Of a DNA stretch of 64,000 nt, positions 34,401-43,608 are shown piece by piece. The stretch lies in contig NZ_CP019603.1 of the NCBI RefSeq assembly GCF_001661675.2, forward strand, positions 496,001-560,000, in the 5' to 3' direction. The translations under genes were made by a program, and so were the position numbers. Every line of letters begins with the position of its first letter. Position 1 is the first letter of the stretch. The notes beneath the pieces were generated by a model. The model saw nothing but the letters and a program-made list of their open reading frames with translations, was not told where the DNA came from and did no database searches. The stretch is from Croceicoccus marinus. Lineage in GTDB: Bacteria; Pseudomonadota; Alphaproteobacteria; Sphingomonadales; Sphingomonadaceae.

Positions 34401-35162
34401 TCAGAACTGCACGCGCTTGGTATAGCCGCCGTCGACCACGATATTCGCGCCCGTCATCGCCTTGCAGCTCGGCGATGCGATGAAGGCGATGGTGCGGGCC
34501 AGCTCGTCCCCGTCGGTCAGTCGGCCCATCGGGATCTTGGACAGCGTATCCTCGTAGAACTCCTTCATGTTGTCGCGGATATAGGCCCATGGCCCATCCT
34601 CGCACATCACGGGGCCGGGGGTGATGCAATTGGCGCGGATGCCCTTGCCAGCAAGGTTCTGCGACAGCGCGGCGGCATAATTCATCACCGCCGCCTTCAG
34701 CGAATTATACGGCTGCACGCCCATGAATTCCTCGACCGCGCCGGTCGAGCTCATGCAGATGATCGACGCCGCATCCGATTTTTCGAGGAACGGCATGGCC
34801 GCCTCGATCCCGCGGCGCATCGGCAATATGTCGGTCTTCAGGATCGTTTCCCAGCCATCATCGGTGTCCTCGCCCGGATTGGCGGAGGTGAAGCTGATGA
34901 AGATGTCGCAGCCGCCGAGCTTGTCGGCTGCCTCCTTCACGAAGGCGGGGACCGCGCCCGCGTCGGTCACGTCCAGCGCCTTGGCATGCACGGTCACGCC
35001 GCTGGACTGCAGTTCGCCGACGACGGTGTCGACCTTGTCCTGCGTGCGGCCGCAGATCGCGACATGGCACCCTTCTGCCGCGAGTGTCTTGGCGACCTTG
35101 CGGCCGATACCGCCGTTCGCGCCGATGAGAATGGCTTTCCTGCCTTTCAGGCCCAGGTCCAT
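34401..35162 (-). CDS. Short-chain dehydrogenase/reductase (SDR)
   Basis: 253 residues from the ATG at 35162, after AAGGGAAAGGA. Cofactor motif LIGANGGIGRKVA, with Arg after beta-2 (ICGRTQDKV), which favours NADP. Catalytic residues are MSSTG and YNSLK. The usual NNAG is replaced by FTSANPG, an unusual variant. Convergent with the second MDR reductase and divergent from the SDR at 35330. Confidence 0.9.
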   Translation of the reverse strand: MDLGLKGRKAILIGANGGIGRKVAKTLAAEGCHVAICGRTQDKVDTVVGELQSSGVTVHAKALDVTDAGAVPAFVKEAADKLGGCDIFISFTSANPGEDTDDGWETILKTDILPMRRGIEAAMPFLEKSDAASIICMSSTGAVEEFMGVQPYNSLKAAVMNYAAALSQNLAGKGIRANCITPGPVMCEDGPWAYIRDNMKEFYEDTLSKIPMGRLTDGDELARTIAFIASPSCKAMTGANIVVDGGYTKRVQF

Positions 35163-35329
35163 GCGACAATCCTTTCCCTTGGTGTGATCCGCTCCGCGCA
35201 TCGTGCGCGCGGATTTCGATGCAGCCTTACACTAGGGCCGCCCGCGCGCCGCATCGACTGCCCTTTTGCCCAGTGCTGCGCGCTGCCGCGCGGTGATACC
35301 CAAGGCGCAAACACACGGGAGAAGCAAGG

Positions 35330-36133
35330 ATGACCAGGCTGAACGGAAAGCGCGCGCTGATCGTGGGCGCCAGCAGCGAAGGCAACATGGGACAGGTGAT
35401 GGCACGCCGCTTCCTGGCGGAAGGCGCGGCGGTCACGGTCGCGGGGCGCAAGCAGGCGGTGCTGGACGATTTCGCGAAGGAAAACGGCGCGACCGCGATT
35501 CCCTGCGACCTGACGCGCGAGGACAGCGTGAATGCGCTGGTCGAGCAGGCGCATGACGCGATGGGCGGCATCGACATCGCGGTGAACGCGACCGGCTGGG
35601 GCCTGTTGACTCCGTTCCTCGACAATACGCGGCAGCAGCTGGAGCAGATGACCGCGCTGCAGCTGATCGGGCCGTTCCAGCTGTATCAGGCGCTTGTGCG
35701 CAAGATGGCGCGTTCGCATGGGGGCAAGGGGGGATCGATCATCCAGATCTCAAGCGCGACGGCGAAGATCATGCTGTGGGACCATTCCGCCTATATGGGC
35801 ACCAAGGCGGCGACCGATCACATCATCCGCTGCGTCGCGAACGAGTTCGGGCATGAGGGCATCCGCGCCAATTCGATCTCGCCCGGGCTTACCGAAACGC
35901 CGATGACGGCAGAGGCGGGCGAAGTGCCCGGCCTGCTGGAAAGCTTCCTTCCCGGCTATCCGCTGGGCCGATACGGCACCAGCGATGACATCGCCGCCGC
36001 CGCCGTGTTCCTGGCCAGCGACGAATGCTTCATGACGGGCGAGAACCTGCAGGTGAACGGCGGGCTGTGCCTGCGCGGCAATCCCACGCCCGACCAGATG
36101 CAGGCCTCGATCGCCGCCGCTGCCAGCGATTAA
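35330..36133 (+). CDS. Short-chain dehydrogenase/reductase (SDR)
   Basis: 267 residues after GGGAGAAGCAAGG. The glycine motif VGASSEGNMGQVMA is spaced as in divergent or enoyl-reductase-like SDRs. NATG replaces NNAG; catalytic residues are QISSATA and YMGTK. NADP is suggested by VAGRKQ. Its TAA shares the tetranucleotide TTAA (36130-36133) with the stop of the convergent acyl-CoA synthetase. Confidence 0.88.
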   Translation: MTRLNGKRALIVGASSEGNMGQVMARRFLAEGAAVTVAGRKQAVLDDFAKENGATAIPCDLTREDSVNALVEQAHDAMGGIDIAVNATGWGLLTPFLDNTRQQLEQMTALQLIGPFQLYQALVRKMARSHGGKGGSIIQISSATAKIMLWDHSAYMGTKAATDHIIRCVANEFGHEGIRANSISPGLTETPMTAEAGEVPGLLESFLPGYPLGRYGTSDDIAAAAVFLASDECFMTGENLQVNGGLCLRGNPTPDQMQASIAAAASD

Positions 36134-37761
36134 GCGCTGGTTTTCTCCTGCTCGATCAGGGCGGCGACTTCGGCGCGCAGGCGGTCCTTGCGGACCTTGC
36201 CCGATGCGGTGCGGGGGAAATCATCGACGAAGACAAAACGTTCGGGGGTCTTCTGCTTCGCCAGCCCGCTGTCCTGCACATGGCGGCACAGCGCGGCGAT
36301 GTCCGGTGCGCCGCCCTCGCTGATGACATAGGCGCACACGCCTTCGCCCAACCGTTCGTGCGGCATCGCGACCACGCTGGCGTCGCGGACTTGCGGATGG
36401 GTGCGCAGCACGTCCTCGATCTCCACCGCGCTGATATTCTCGCCGCCGCGGATGATCAGGTCCTTCTTGCGGCCGGTGATGGTGATCGCGCCTTCTTCCG
36501 ACAGCACGCCCAGGTCGCCGGTCTTGAAATAGCCGTCCGCGTCGAAGGCGGCGGCGCTTTGTGCTGCGTCGGCATAGCCCAGCATCATCGACGGGCCGCG
36601 CGCCAGGATCTCGCCCTCGGTGCCCGGCGCGACCGGATCGCCCGCGTCGTCCACCAGCTTCACCTCGTAATCCACCACCTCGCCATCGGTGCGGGCGGCC
36701 AGCGCGGGATCGTCGGGCCAGCCGAAGCTGACCAGCGGAACCTCGCTCGCGCCGAAGACGCGGAAGGCCTGCAGATTGTCGAACGCCGAATTGGCCGACG
36801 GGATCAGGTCCGGCGGCACCGCCGCGCCGCCGCAGGCGAACATGCGCATCGACGGCAGCCGCGTGCCCGCCCGCCGCGCGGCATCGGCCAGTTCGACCAG
36901 GAAGGGCGTGGCCGCGACCGTGCCCGCCACCTCGTACCGCTCGATCAGGCGGACGGCCTCATCGGCGTTCCAGCTTTCCATCAGCACGACGCGCGTGCCC
37001 ACGATCAGCGGCGATTCCAGCCCGTTGGCATAGCCCGACACATGCGTCACGGGCGATGGCATGATCAGCGTGTCGCCCGCCCCGATGCGCCAGTGTTCAT
37101 AGCTTTTGCGCACGATATTCTCGAGCGTGTTGTGGCTGTGCAGCACGCCCTTGGGCCGCCCGGTGGTGCCCGAGGTATAAAGCACCAGCTTCACCTTGGC
37201 TGCGTCGACTTCGGGCCGGTACGGGGGAAGGCTGCGGCCTTCCTCGACCATGGCGGCGAAATCGTTTGGCCCGTCGCCGCGCACGGTGAAGACATGGGCC
37301 AGGTCGGGCAGGTCGCCGCGGATCCTGTCCGCCATTTCGGCAAAATCATAGCGGCGGAACCGGGTGCAGGTGAACAGGGCCCGCGCGCGGCAGTCGCCCA
37401 GCATCATCGTCACTTCCGCATCGCGGTAGATCGGCACGATGGGGCTAAGCACCAGCCCGGCGATGGCGCAGGCAAGGTCGATGATCGCCGCCTCGTGCCA
37501 GTTCGGTGTCTGGAACGCCACGACATCGCCCGCCGCGAAGCCGCGCGCGTGCAGCGCACCCGCCAGTGCCTGCGCCTCGTCCAGCCATTCGCGCCGGGTC
37601 AGGTCGCGGCCCTCGTCGATCAGCGCGACGAAGCCGGGATCCTCGTCCACCCTCTCCCGCGCCAGATCGGCGATGGTCTTGCCCCGCCACTGGCCTGCAA
37701 ATCGTGCAAGCTGCGGCGGCAATCGCTCCAGCCAGCGCCAGGGCGCCTCCACTCGGTCCAT
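36130..37761 (-). CDS. AMP-binding acyl-CoA synthetase/ligase
   Basis: 543 residues, ANL superfamily. The start at 37761 follows AGGAGCAGG. The P-loop-like core reads YTSGTTGRPKGVLHSHN; the adenine region is GASEVPLVSFGW; the hinge/A8 motif is YFKTGDLGVLSEEGAITITGR; the catalytic A10 lysine is in RTASGKVRKDRL. It activates a carboxylic acid (aromatic, sterol side-chain or medium fatty acid) to its CoA thioester, the entry step for the ACAD and thiolase genes of the window (inference). Confidence 0.92.
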   Translation of the reverse strand: MDRVEAPWRWLERLPPQLARFAGQWRGKTIADLARERVDEDPGFVALIDEGRDLTRREWLDEAQALAGALHARGFAAGDVVAFQTPNWHEAAIIDLACAIAGLVLSPIVPIYRDAEVTMMLGDCRARALFTCTRFRRYDFAEMADRIRGDLPDLAHVFTVRGDGPNDFAAMVEEGRSLPPYRPEVDAAKVKLVLYTSGTTGRPKGVLHSHNTLENIVRKSYEHWRIGAGDTLIMPSPVTHVSGYANGLESPLIVGTRVVLMESWNADEAVRLIERYEVAGTVAATPFLVELADAARRAGTRLPSMRMFACGGAAVPPDLIPSANSAFDNLQAFRVFGASEVPLVSFGWPDDPALAARTDGEVVDYEVKLVDDAGDPVAPGTEGEILARGPSMMLGYADAAQSAAAFDADGYFKTGDLGVLSEEGAITITGRKKDLIIRGGENISAVEIEDVLRTHPQVRDASVVAMPHERLGEGVCAYVISEGGAPDIAALCRHVQDSGLAKQKTPERFVFVDDFPRTASGKVRKDRLRAEVAALIEQEKTSA

Positions 37762-37855
37762 CGATCCTGCTCCTTTCCCGCATCCGTTCTGAAGCGAATA
37801 AGGGGCAGGGGCCATTGGCGTAAATAATAGGGTGCGGCCCTGACGTCTTTATGGG

Positions 37856-38869
37856 TCAGGCGCCGCGCCCCCGCGACAGCAGCGCGCCCACGCCGACCGC
37901 CGCCGCCCCCGCGGCCAGCGCGAGCAGCGGGTGCTTCTGCGCCTCCAGCATCAGGCTGGTGCGGCGCGTGTAATAGTCGCGGCTGCCTTCGACCAGCCCG
38001 TCCTTGCGCGGCTGGTACAGATTGTCGCGCGCCGCCGGATCGCCGGGATTGCCGGGATCGACCTGCATCATCTTGCCCAGGCCCTTCATCGCCGCATCGG
38101 TCGCGCGCTTGGCGAAACGTCCCCCAAGGCTGATCATATAGCCGTTGCCGCCGACATAAAGCTGCCGCCGCGGATGTTCGGCGGCGAACAGGATCGCGTC
38201 GGCCACCAGGCGCGGATCGTACAGCAGCGGGGGCAGGCGGGCAGGCTCGTCCATGTAGTTGCGCGCATGTTCGGGATAGGGCGTGTTGATCGCCGACGGT
38301 TTGATCAGCGTGACCGAGATCGGCGCCTTGTCCTGCCGTAGTTCCACGCGCAGCGCATCGGTGGCGGCCTTTACCGCGTGCTTGGTGGCCGAATAGGATC
38401 CCTGCAGCACCATCGCGCGGTCGGACAGCACCGATCCCAGGTTGATGATCGCGCCGCCGCCCCTGCCGCGCAAGTGCCGCGCCGCCACGATCGAGCCGTG
38501 GAGCAGGCCGAAATAGTTCACGTCGAAGGCGCGGCGGTGATCCTCCATCGGAATCTCGTCCATGCGGCCATAGATCGCGGCGGCGGCATTGTTCACCCAT
38601 GTGTCGAAGCCGCCGAAGCTGTCGATCGCGGTCTGCGCGATCCGCTCGACATCCGCTTCCACCGAGACATCGGCGGTGCAAATGGCAACTTTGCCTCCAT
38701 CGGCGCGAAGTTCGGCGGCGATCTCGTTCAGCGCCGCTTCGTTGCGGGCCGCGAGCACCACCGACGCGCCGCGCGCCGCCGCCTCTTTCGCGGCGGCGAG
38801 GCCGTTGCCGCTGGTGGCGCCGGTGATGACGATGGTCTGCTGGGCGATGGGCTTGAGGCGGATGGGCAT
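37856..38869 (-). CDS. SDR with C-terminal membrane segment
   Basis: 337 residues. SDR core in the first ~250: ITGATSGNGLAAA, VNNAAAAIYG, NLGSVLS and YSATK. Arg after beta-2 (LAARNE) favours NADP. The extra ~80 residues end with LLALAAGAAAVGVGALLSRGRGA-type hydrophobic sequence, a likely single membrane anchor. Such long SDRs are common in sphingomonads and may act on membrane-partitioned substrates. It lies 94 bases upstream of the acyl-CoA synthetase start... on the same strand, so co-transcription is possible but the order places it downstream. Confidence 0.87.
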   Translation of the reverse strand: MPIRLKPIAQQTIVITGATSGNGLAAAKEAAARGASVVLAARNEAALNEIAAELRADGGKVAICTADVSVEADVERIAQTAIDSFGGFDTWVNNAAAAIYGRMDEIPMEDHRRAFDVNYFGLLHGSIVAARHLRGRGGGAIINLGSVLSDRAMVLQGSYSATKHAVKAATDALRVELRQDKAPISVTLIKPSAINTPYPEHARNYMDEPARLPPLLYDPRLVADAILFAAEHPRRQLYVGGNGYMISLGGRFAKRATDAAMKGLGKMMQVDPGNPGDPAARDNLYQPRKDGLVEGSRDYYTRRTSLMLEAQKHPLLALAAGAAAVGVGALLSRGRGA

Positions 38870-39082
38870 GAAGGCGGGTTCCTTGATGGGAAGGGGGAGC
38901 CGTAAAGGCGCAGGCGGGGCACATCGAACCGATGCCGCAGCGGCGGATAGGTTCCCCGCAGCGGGCAGAAAGCTGGCGATCGATGGCTTCGCGCGCGGGT
39001 CGCAGGGGCGTTTTCCCGCCGATTCCGGCTTGGCGCTGGCGGCCCTGGCACTATATCGGGCGTGCCTGCGTTATGGAACAGC

Positions 39083-39940
39083 ATGTCCGATCGTCTTAAA
39101 GTCCTGCTTCAATATCTGCTGCCCAAGCAGCGCCTGACCACCATCGCCGGCGGGGTGGCCGGCGCAAGGGGAGGGCGCATGACCACGCGGCTGATCGGCT
39201 GGTTCGTGCACCGATACGGCGTGGACATGGGCGAGGCGGGCAATCCCGACATCGCCAGCTATGCGACGTTCAACGATTTCTTCACTCGCGCGCTGAAGCC
39301 CGGGCTGCGGCCCATCGCCGATGCCGATTTCGTGTCGCCGGTGGACGGCGCGATCAGCCAGTTCGGATCGATCGACGATCACCATATCCTGCAGGCCAAG
39401 GGCCACCGCTTTACCACGACCCAGCTGGTCGGCGGCGATGCGGAGCTTGCGGCGCGCTTCCGCCATGGCAGTTTCGCCAATCTGTACCTGTCGCCGCGCG
39501 ACTATCACCGGCTGCACATGCCCTGCGACGGCACGCTGATGCGCATGATCTATGTTCCGGGCAGCCTGTTTTCGGTCAATCCGGTGACCGCGCGGGGCGT
39601 TCCGGGCCTGTTCGCGCGCAACGAGCGCGTGGTCTGCGAATTCCAGTCGCCGCAGCATGGGCCGTTCGTAATGGTGCTGGTCGGCGCGACCATCGTCGGC
39701 AGCATGGCGACCGTGTGGCACGGCGTGGTCAACCCGAAGCGCACCGGGCGGATTTCCGAATGGTCCTATGCCGACAAGGACATCTTCCTGCGCAAGGGCG
39801 AGGAGATGGGCCGCTTCCTGCTGGGATCGACCATCGTGATGCTGTTCGGGCAGGGCACCATCGCCTTCAACAAGGACTGGGCTCCCGAACGCGCGGTGCG
39901 CCTGGGCGAGACGATGGGGATCCGTCCCACCAGCGGCTGA
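39083..39940 (+). CDS. psd: Phosphatidylserine decarboxylase proenzyme, E. coli (long) type
   Basis: 285 residues. Makes phosphatidylethanolamine in the inner membrane after self-cleavage. The cleavage motif LGST (Ser249) forms the pyruvoyl group. Other conserved blocks: SPVDGAISQ, ILQAKGHRF, YLSPRDYHRLHMPC, YVPGSLFSVN, LFARNERV and LVGATIVGSM. These match the long gammaproteobacterial type (about 300-320 residues, here with a shorter C-terminus) rather than the short type usual in alphaproteobacteria, so it is likely an accessory, acquired copy (inference). The ATG at 39083 is preferred; a GTG at 39062 is possible. Confidence 0.93.
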   Translation: MSDRLKVLLQYLLPKQRLTTIAGGVAGARGGRMTTRLIGWFVHRYGVDMGEAGNPDIASYATFNDFFTRALKPGLRPIADADFVSPVDGAISQFGSIDDHHILQAKGHRFTTTQLVGGDAELAARFRHGSFANLYLSPRDYHRLHMPCDGTLMRMIYVPGSLFSVNPVTARGVPGLFARNERVVCEFQSPQHGPFVMVLVGATIVGSMATVWHGVVNPKRTGRISEWSYADKDIFLRKGEEMGRFLLGSTIVMLFGQGTIAFNKDWAPERAVRLGETMGIRPTSG

Positions 39941-40080
39941 GGGGGCGCGATCGGGCGTTCGCGAAGGGGCGCAACCTCTCATTCCCGTCAGGTTGTCTTG
40001 CCGCCCGATAAGGGGCAGCCTGCGTGCAACCGGGAATCCCGTTCAGGCGGATTCCATGCATAACACACCGGGAGAGAGCG

Positions 40081-41268
40081 ATGGACCGCGCAGCGCGCAT
40101 CGGACATCTGGGCGAACTGGCCGAAACCATGATCGGCTATGTCGAGAACAAGACCACGTTCCAGGGCAAGGACACCATGACCGTGCCCGCCGCATCCTAT
40201 TGCGACGAGAAGGTGTACCGGCAGGAGATCGACCGGGTTTTCAAAAGATTGCCGCTGATGCTGGCCTTTACCGCCGAATTGCCGAACGCGGGCGATTACA
40301 AGGCGATGGACGCGGTCGGCATGCCGGTGCTGATCACCCGTGACAAGGACGGGACGGTGCGTGCGTTCCTCAACGTCTGTTCGCACCGCGGCGCGCCGGT
40401 GGCCGAGGACGGGCACGGCAATTGCTCGCGCTTTGTCTGCAAGTATCACGCATGGACCTATGGCCGCGACGGCCGGCTGATCGGCATCAACGACCAGAAG
40501 AGCTTTGGCGAGGTCGACAAGGCGGCGCGCGGGCTGAAGCAATTGCCGTGCGAGGAGCGGCACGGGCTGATCTTCGTGTCGCTCGACCCCGAAGGTTCGA
40601 TCGACCTCGACGGCTATTTCCGCGGCTATCTGGACGACTTCAAGGATCTGGGCTTTGCCGACTGGCACTTCATCGGCAGCCGCGAGATCCATGGCGCGAA
40701 CTGGAAGATCGCCTTCGACGGCTATCTGGAAGGCTATCACTTCCAGTCGCTGCACCCCGAGACGATCTTCCCGCGCACCCCGTCGAACACGATGCATTAC
40801 GAGGGCTATGGCCCTTCGATGCGGATCGGCTTTCCCCAGCACGAGATCGGAAACCTGCTGAAGGAGGTCCCGCGCGAGGAATGGGGCACGCGCGAGAATT
40901 ACGGCTATGACTTTGTCCGCATCCTGTTTCCCAATGTCTCGATCTTCGTCGCGCCCGAGATCACGCAGGTCGCGCAATTGTTTCCAGGGCCGACGCCCGA
41001 CAAAAACCGCACCGTGCTGAATTATCTGTGCCGCGAAGCGCCCAGGGACGACGAAGAGGCGGAGAAGCTGGAGCAGATGGTCAATTTCTTCCGCGACGTG
41101 ACGTACGAGGAAGACTACGTCATCGGCCTGCAGATCCAGAAGGGCCTGGAATCGGGCGCGCATGACGAGCTGATCTTCGGGAAGAACGAGCGCGGGAACC
41201 AGTATTTTCACGAATGGCTGAACTGGTACATGACGGGCGATCCATCCGCCCCCGAACCGGTGATGTGA
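40081..41268 (+). CDS. Rieske non-heme iron oxygenase, alpha subunit (RO2)
   Basis: 395 residues after GGGAGAGAGCG. Rieske ligands are Cys100/His102 (CSHRG) and Cys120/His123 (CKYHAW). The iron site reads FDGYLEGYHFQSLH, with His220 and His225. It is shorter than RO1 and RO3 and of a different subgroup. An EthD-type gene follows 13 bases later on the same strand, then an NTF2 gene converges. Substrate not readable from sequence. Confidence 0.92.
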   Translation: MDRAARIGHLGELAETMIGYVENKTTFQGKDTMTVPAASYCDEKVYRQEIDRVFKRLPLMLAFTAELPNAGDYKAMDAVGMPVLITRDKDGTVRAFLNVCSHRGAPVAEDGHGNCSRFVCKYHAWTYGRDGRLIGINDQKSFGEVDKAARGLKQLPCEERHGLIFVSLDPEGSIDLDGYFRGYLDDFKDLGFADWHFIGSREIHGANWKIAFDGYLEGYHFQSLHPETIFPRTPSNTMHYEGYGPSMRIGFPQHEIGNLLKEVPREEWGTRENYGYDFVRILFPNVSIFVAPEITQVAQLFPGPTPDKNRTVLNYLCREAPRDDEEAEKLEQMVNFFRDVTYEEDYVIGLQIQKGLESGAHDELIFGKNERGNQYFHEWLNWYMTGDPSAPEPVM

Positions 41269-41281
41269 AGCTGGCCGCGCG

Positions 41282-41659
41282 ATGACGATCACCTTGCTGT
41301 CGATCTTCCGCCGCCGCGCGGGGATGAGCCACGACGAGTTCGTCGATCACTATGAGAAAATCCACGCTCGCATCGGCGAGAAGGTGATGTCGGGCTATGC
41401 CACACGCTATGTCCGGCGTTTCACCACGCCCTTCGGCCGCGCGGACGATGGCGCGGAAGCCGACGTGGTGATGGAAATGGATTTCCCCGACAAGGTCACG
41501 ATGGAGGCGTTCTTCGCCTCGCTTCAGGATCCCGAGATCGCGGCGATGATCGCCGAGGACGAGAAGCGCCTGTTCGACAGCGCCAGCATGCGGACCTATC
41601 TGGTCGACGAGCGGGAGAGCGAGTTGCCGCCCGTCCTCCCGCCCGCGCATCCTTCCTGA
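41282..41659 (+). CDS. EthD-domain (dimeric alpha-beta barrel) protein
   Basis: 125 residues. N-terminal pattern LLSIFRRRAGMSHDEFVDHYEKIH matches the EthD family (RRxGMSxxEFxxYW..H type). EthD-like proteins accompany oxygenases and P450 systems and may act as small ligand-binding or decarboxylase/dehydratase proteins. It directly follows RO2 and ends 7 bases before the convergent NTF2 gene. Confidence 0.82.
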   Translation: MTITLLSIFRRRAGMSHDEFVDHYEKIHARIGEKVMSGYATRYVRRFTTPFGRADDGAEADVVMEMDFPDKVTMEAFFASLQDPEIAAMIAEDEKRLFDSASMRTYLVDERESELPPVLPPAHPS

Positions 41660-41665
41660 GCGGGT

Positions 41666-42115
41666 TTATTCGCCTCCCTGACGCCGCTCGTGAAAGATGC
41701 GATATTCGCGGCGGGTAAACACCCATTGACCGTCGATGCGCGCCAATTCGTCCTCGTAATGGCCGTTGCCGTGCACGGTTTCGCCGGTTTCGGGGTGCTG
41801 GTAGATCTCGATCGTCATCGTCGTGGCGCGGGCGGTATCGCCGTCCACCTCGATCCGGCCGGGATGGGCGAGATAGACCATCGGGCGCTTCATGTCGTCG
41901 AGGCCGTAGACCTTCATCGATCCGACCCAGGCGTCGACGATGGCCTTTTTCCCATCGAACCCTCCCAGGTCGGGATATTCGGGCAGCGCCCAATAGGCAT
42001 CCTCTGCCCAGGTCGACGCCCATAGCTCGGCGTCGACGGTCATGACCGCGAAGGCGTAGCTTTCCATCACTTCGCGGATGGCGATGCGGTCTTCCAGCGG
42101 GCCGGTGAAGGGCAT
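41666..42115 (-). CDS. NTF2-fold (SnoaL-like) protein, paralogue of the gene at 25010
   Basis: 149 residues. Starts MPFTGPLEDRIAIREVMESY and continues with STWAEDAYWALPEYPDL, clearly related to the 25010 product. A C-terminal ARIDGQWVFTRREYRIFH strand closes the NTF2 cup. Follows the SDR at 42139 on the same strand by 23 bases, so the two form an operon. Role: isomerase/dehydratase-like or partner of RO2 (inference). Confidence 0.85.
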   Translation of the reverse strand: MPFTGPLEDRIAIREVMESYAFAVMTVDAELWASTWAEDAYWALPEYPDLGGFDGKKAIVDAWVGSMKVYGLDDMKRPMVYLAHPGRIEVDGDTARATTMTIEIYQHPETGETVHGNGHYEDELARIDGQWVFTRREYRIFHERRQGGE

Positions 42116-42138
42116 GTCTCTCTCCTGCTGCGTGTAGA

Positions 42139-42828
42139 TCACCAAGGATGATGTTCGCCGTTCCACTTGAAGAAGTCGCCGCTGTCGCCGATCGTCAGCT
42201 TTTGCGTCAGCGCGTGGATGCCGCTGGCGCTTTGCTCGGGCGTGATCTCGGCATCGGGGCCGCCCATGTCGGTCTGGACCCAGCCGGGGTGCAGGGTGAC
42301 GACGATGATGCCCTTGTCCTTCAAATCGATGGCGACCGAACGCATCAGCCGATTGAGCGCAGCCTTGGCAGCGCCGTAGGCATAATAGCCGCCCATCGGC
42401 CATGTGCTGGCAGCCAACTGGCTTGAGAAGTTCACGACCTTGCTGCCTTCGTGCATCCGCGGCAGGAAGGCTTTCAGCACCGCGAGCGGCCCCTTGACCA
42501 TCACGTCGAACGCGCTGTCCCAGCCGTCCCAGTCGATCTCGGTCTCAAGCTCGTTATCGGTGGGGCCGGTGTTGCCCGCGACATTATAGAGCACGTCGAC
42601 GCTGTCGTTGCCGGTGGCGGCCGCGGCATCGGGGATCGATGCCATGTCGCCCGCGTCCATCCGGTGGATCGTGACCTTGCCGCCCGAACCGCCGGCAAGC
42701 TGCGAAAGTTCGTCCGATTTCGCGGGGTCGCGCACCAGCGCGAAGACGCGGTCGCCAGCCTCGGCATGTTTTTGCGCCAGCGACAGGCCGATGCCGCGAC
42801 CGGCACCGGTGATATAGACATTGGCCAT
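42139..42828 (-). CDS. Short-chain dehydrogenase/reductase (SDR)
   Basis: 229 residues from an ATG after GTGGGAGAGAAC. Motifs: VYITGAGRGIGLSLA, YNVAGNTG in place of NNAG, VNFSSQLA and YGAAK. Resembles the carbonyl-reductase/sniffer (CsgA-like) branch of SDRs. Arg is absent but VRD after beta-2 could allow NADP. Upstream gene of the SDR-NTF2 pair. Confidence 0.88.
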   Translation of the reverse strand: MANVYITGAGRGIGLSLAQKHAEAGDRVFALVRDPAKSDELSQLAGGSGGKVTIHRMDAGDMASIPDAAAATGNDSVDVLYNVAGNTGPTDNELETEIDWDGWDSAFDVMVKGPLAVLKAFLPRMHEGSKVVNFSSQLAASTWPMGGYYAYGAAKAALNRLMRSVAIDLKDKGIIVVTLHPGWVQTDMGGPDAEITPEQSASGIHALTQKLTIGDSGDFFKWNGEHHPW

Positions 42829-42907
42829 TGTTCTCTCCCACGATTGGCGTGTTATCGCGGCAGAGTGGTCGCGCCGCTGGCCAGCGCGCAACTATCCTTT
42901 CTTATAA

Positions 42908-43537
42908 TTAAGCGGCAGGGCGGCCGCTTTCGATCCGCAGGGCCGCGGATACGGCCAGCGAGATGACCCGGCGGACCACCTGGTCCTGCGCCATGTCCGG
43001 CGGTTCGATCTTTTCGATCATGTGCTTGCGCCGAAGCGAGGCGAAGCCATAGATCGAAGACCAGTATGCCAGCCCGCGCAGCCCGATCTCGTTTTCGTCG
43101 AGTTCCGTCAGCGCCTCGCGCAGCGGCTTTATCAGCGCGGCATGGCCGATGTCCTGGTACTTGACCAGCACCGGATCCACGGCCGGGCTGGTCAGTTCGC
43201 TTTCGTACATCAGTTCGAGCAGGCGCGGGCTCGATACGGCAAAGTTCACGAATTGCAGGCCCATCTCGAGCAAGGTTTCCTCCGGGGTTCTCCCCGGCTC
43301 GACGAACGCATGCGCCGCGCCGAAAAGCTCCTCGTAACCCTCGCTTGCCAAAGCCAGGAGCAAGGCGCGCCGGTCGCGGAAATGGTGATAGGGAGCGCCC
43401 GGAGACACGCCGACCGATTGCGCCAGCGTTCGCACCGACAGCGAGTGATGGCCTTTTTCGGCGATGTATCGCCGGCCGGCGCGAAGCAGATCTCCGCGCA
43501 GATCGTCGCGATGATATTTTTCCGACTTCGCCGCCAC
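42908..43537 (-). CDS. TetR family regulator of the flavoprotein/C-glycosidase operon
   Basis: 209 residues, GTG start after AAGGACGGGC. The HTH is at about residues 30-65 (SVRTLAQSVGVSPGAPYHHF). The C-terminal half resembles TetR_C ligand domains with W-S-S-I-Y-G-F. Divergent from the flavoprotein operon, with two dyad sites in the 133-base spacer, so it is very likely the local repressor, released by an operon substrate or product (inference). Confidence 0.9.
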   Translation of the reverse strand: MAAKSEKYHRDDLRGDLLRAGRRYIAEKGHHSLSVRTLAQSVGVSPGAPYHHFRDRRALLLALASEGYEELFGAAHAFVEPGRTPEETLLEMGLQFVNFAVSSPRLLELMYESELTSPAVDPVLVKYQDIGHAALIKPLREALTELDENEIGLRGLAYWSSIYGFASLRRKHMIEKIEPPDMAQDQVVRRVISLAVSAALRIESGRPAA

Positions 43538-43608
43538 GCCCGTCCTTGCCCAAGTTTCACCGGTTCCGTCGGTCGGCCCTAGCCCACGAATATCCGCTTG
43601 CCAACAAT

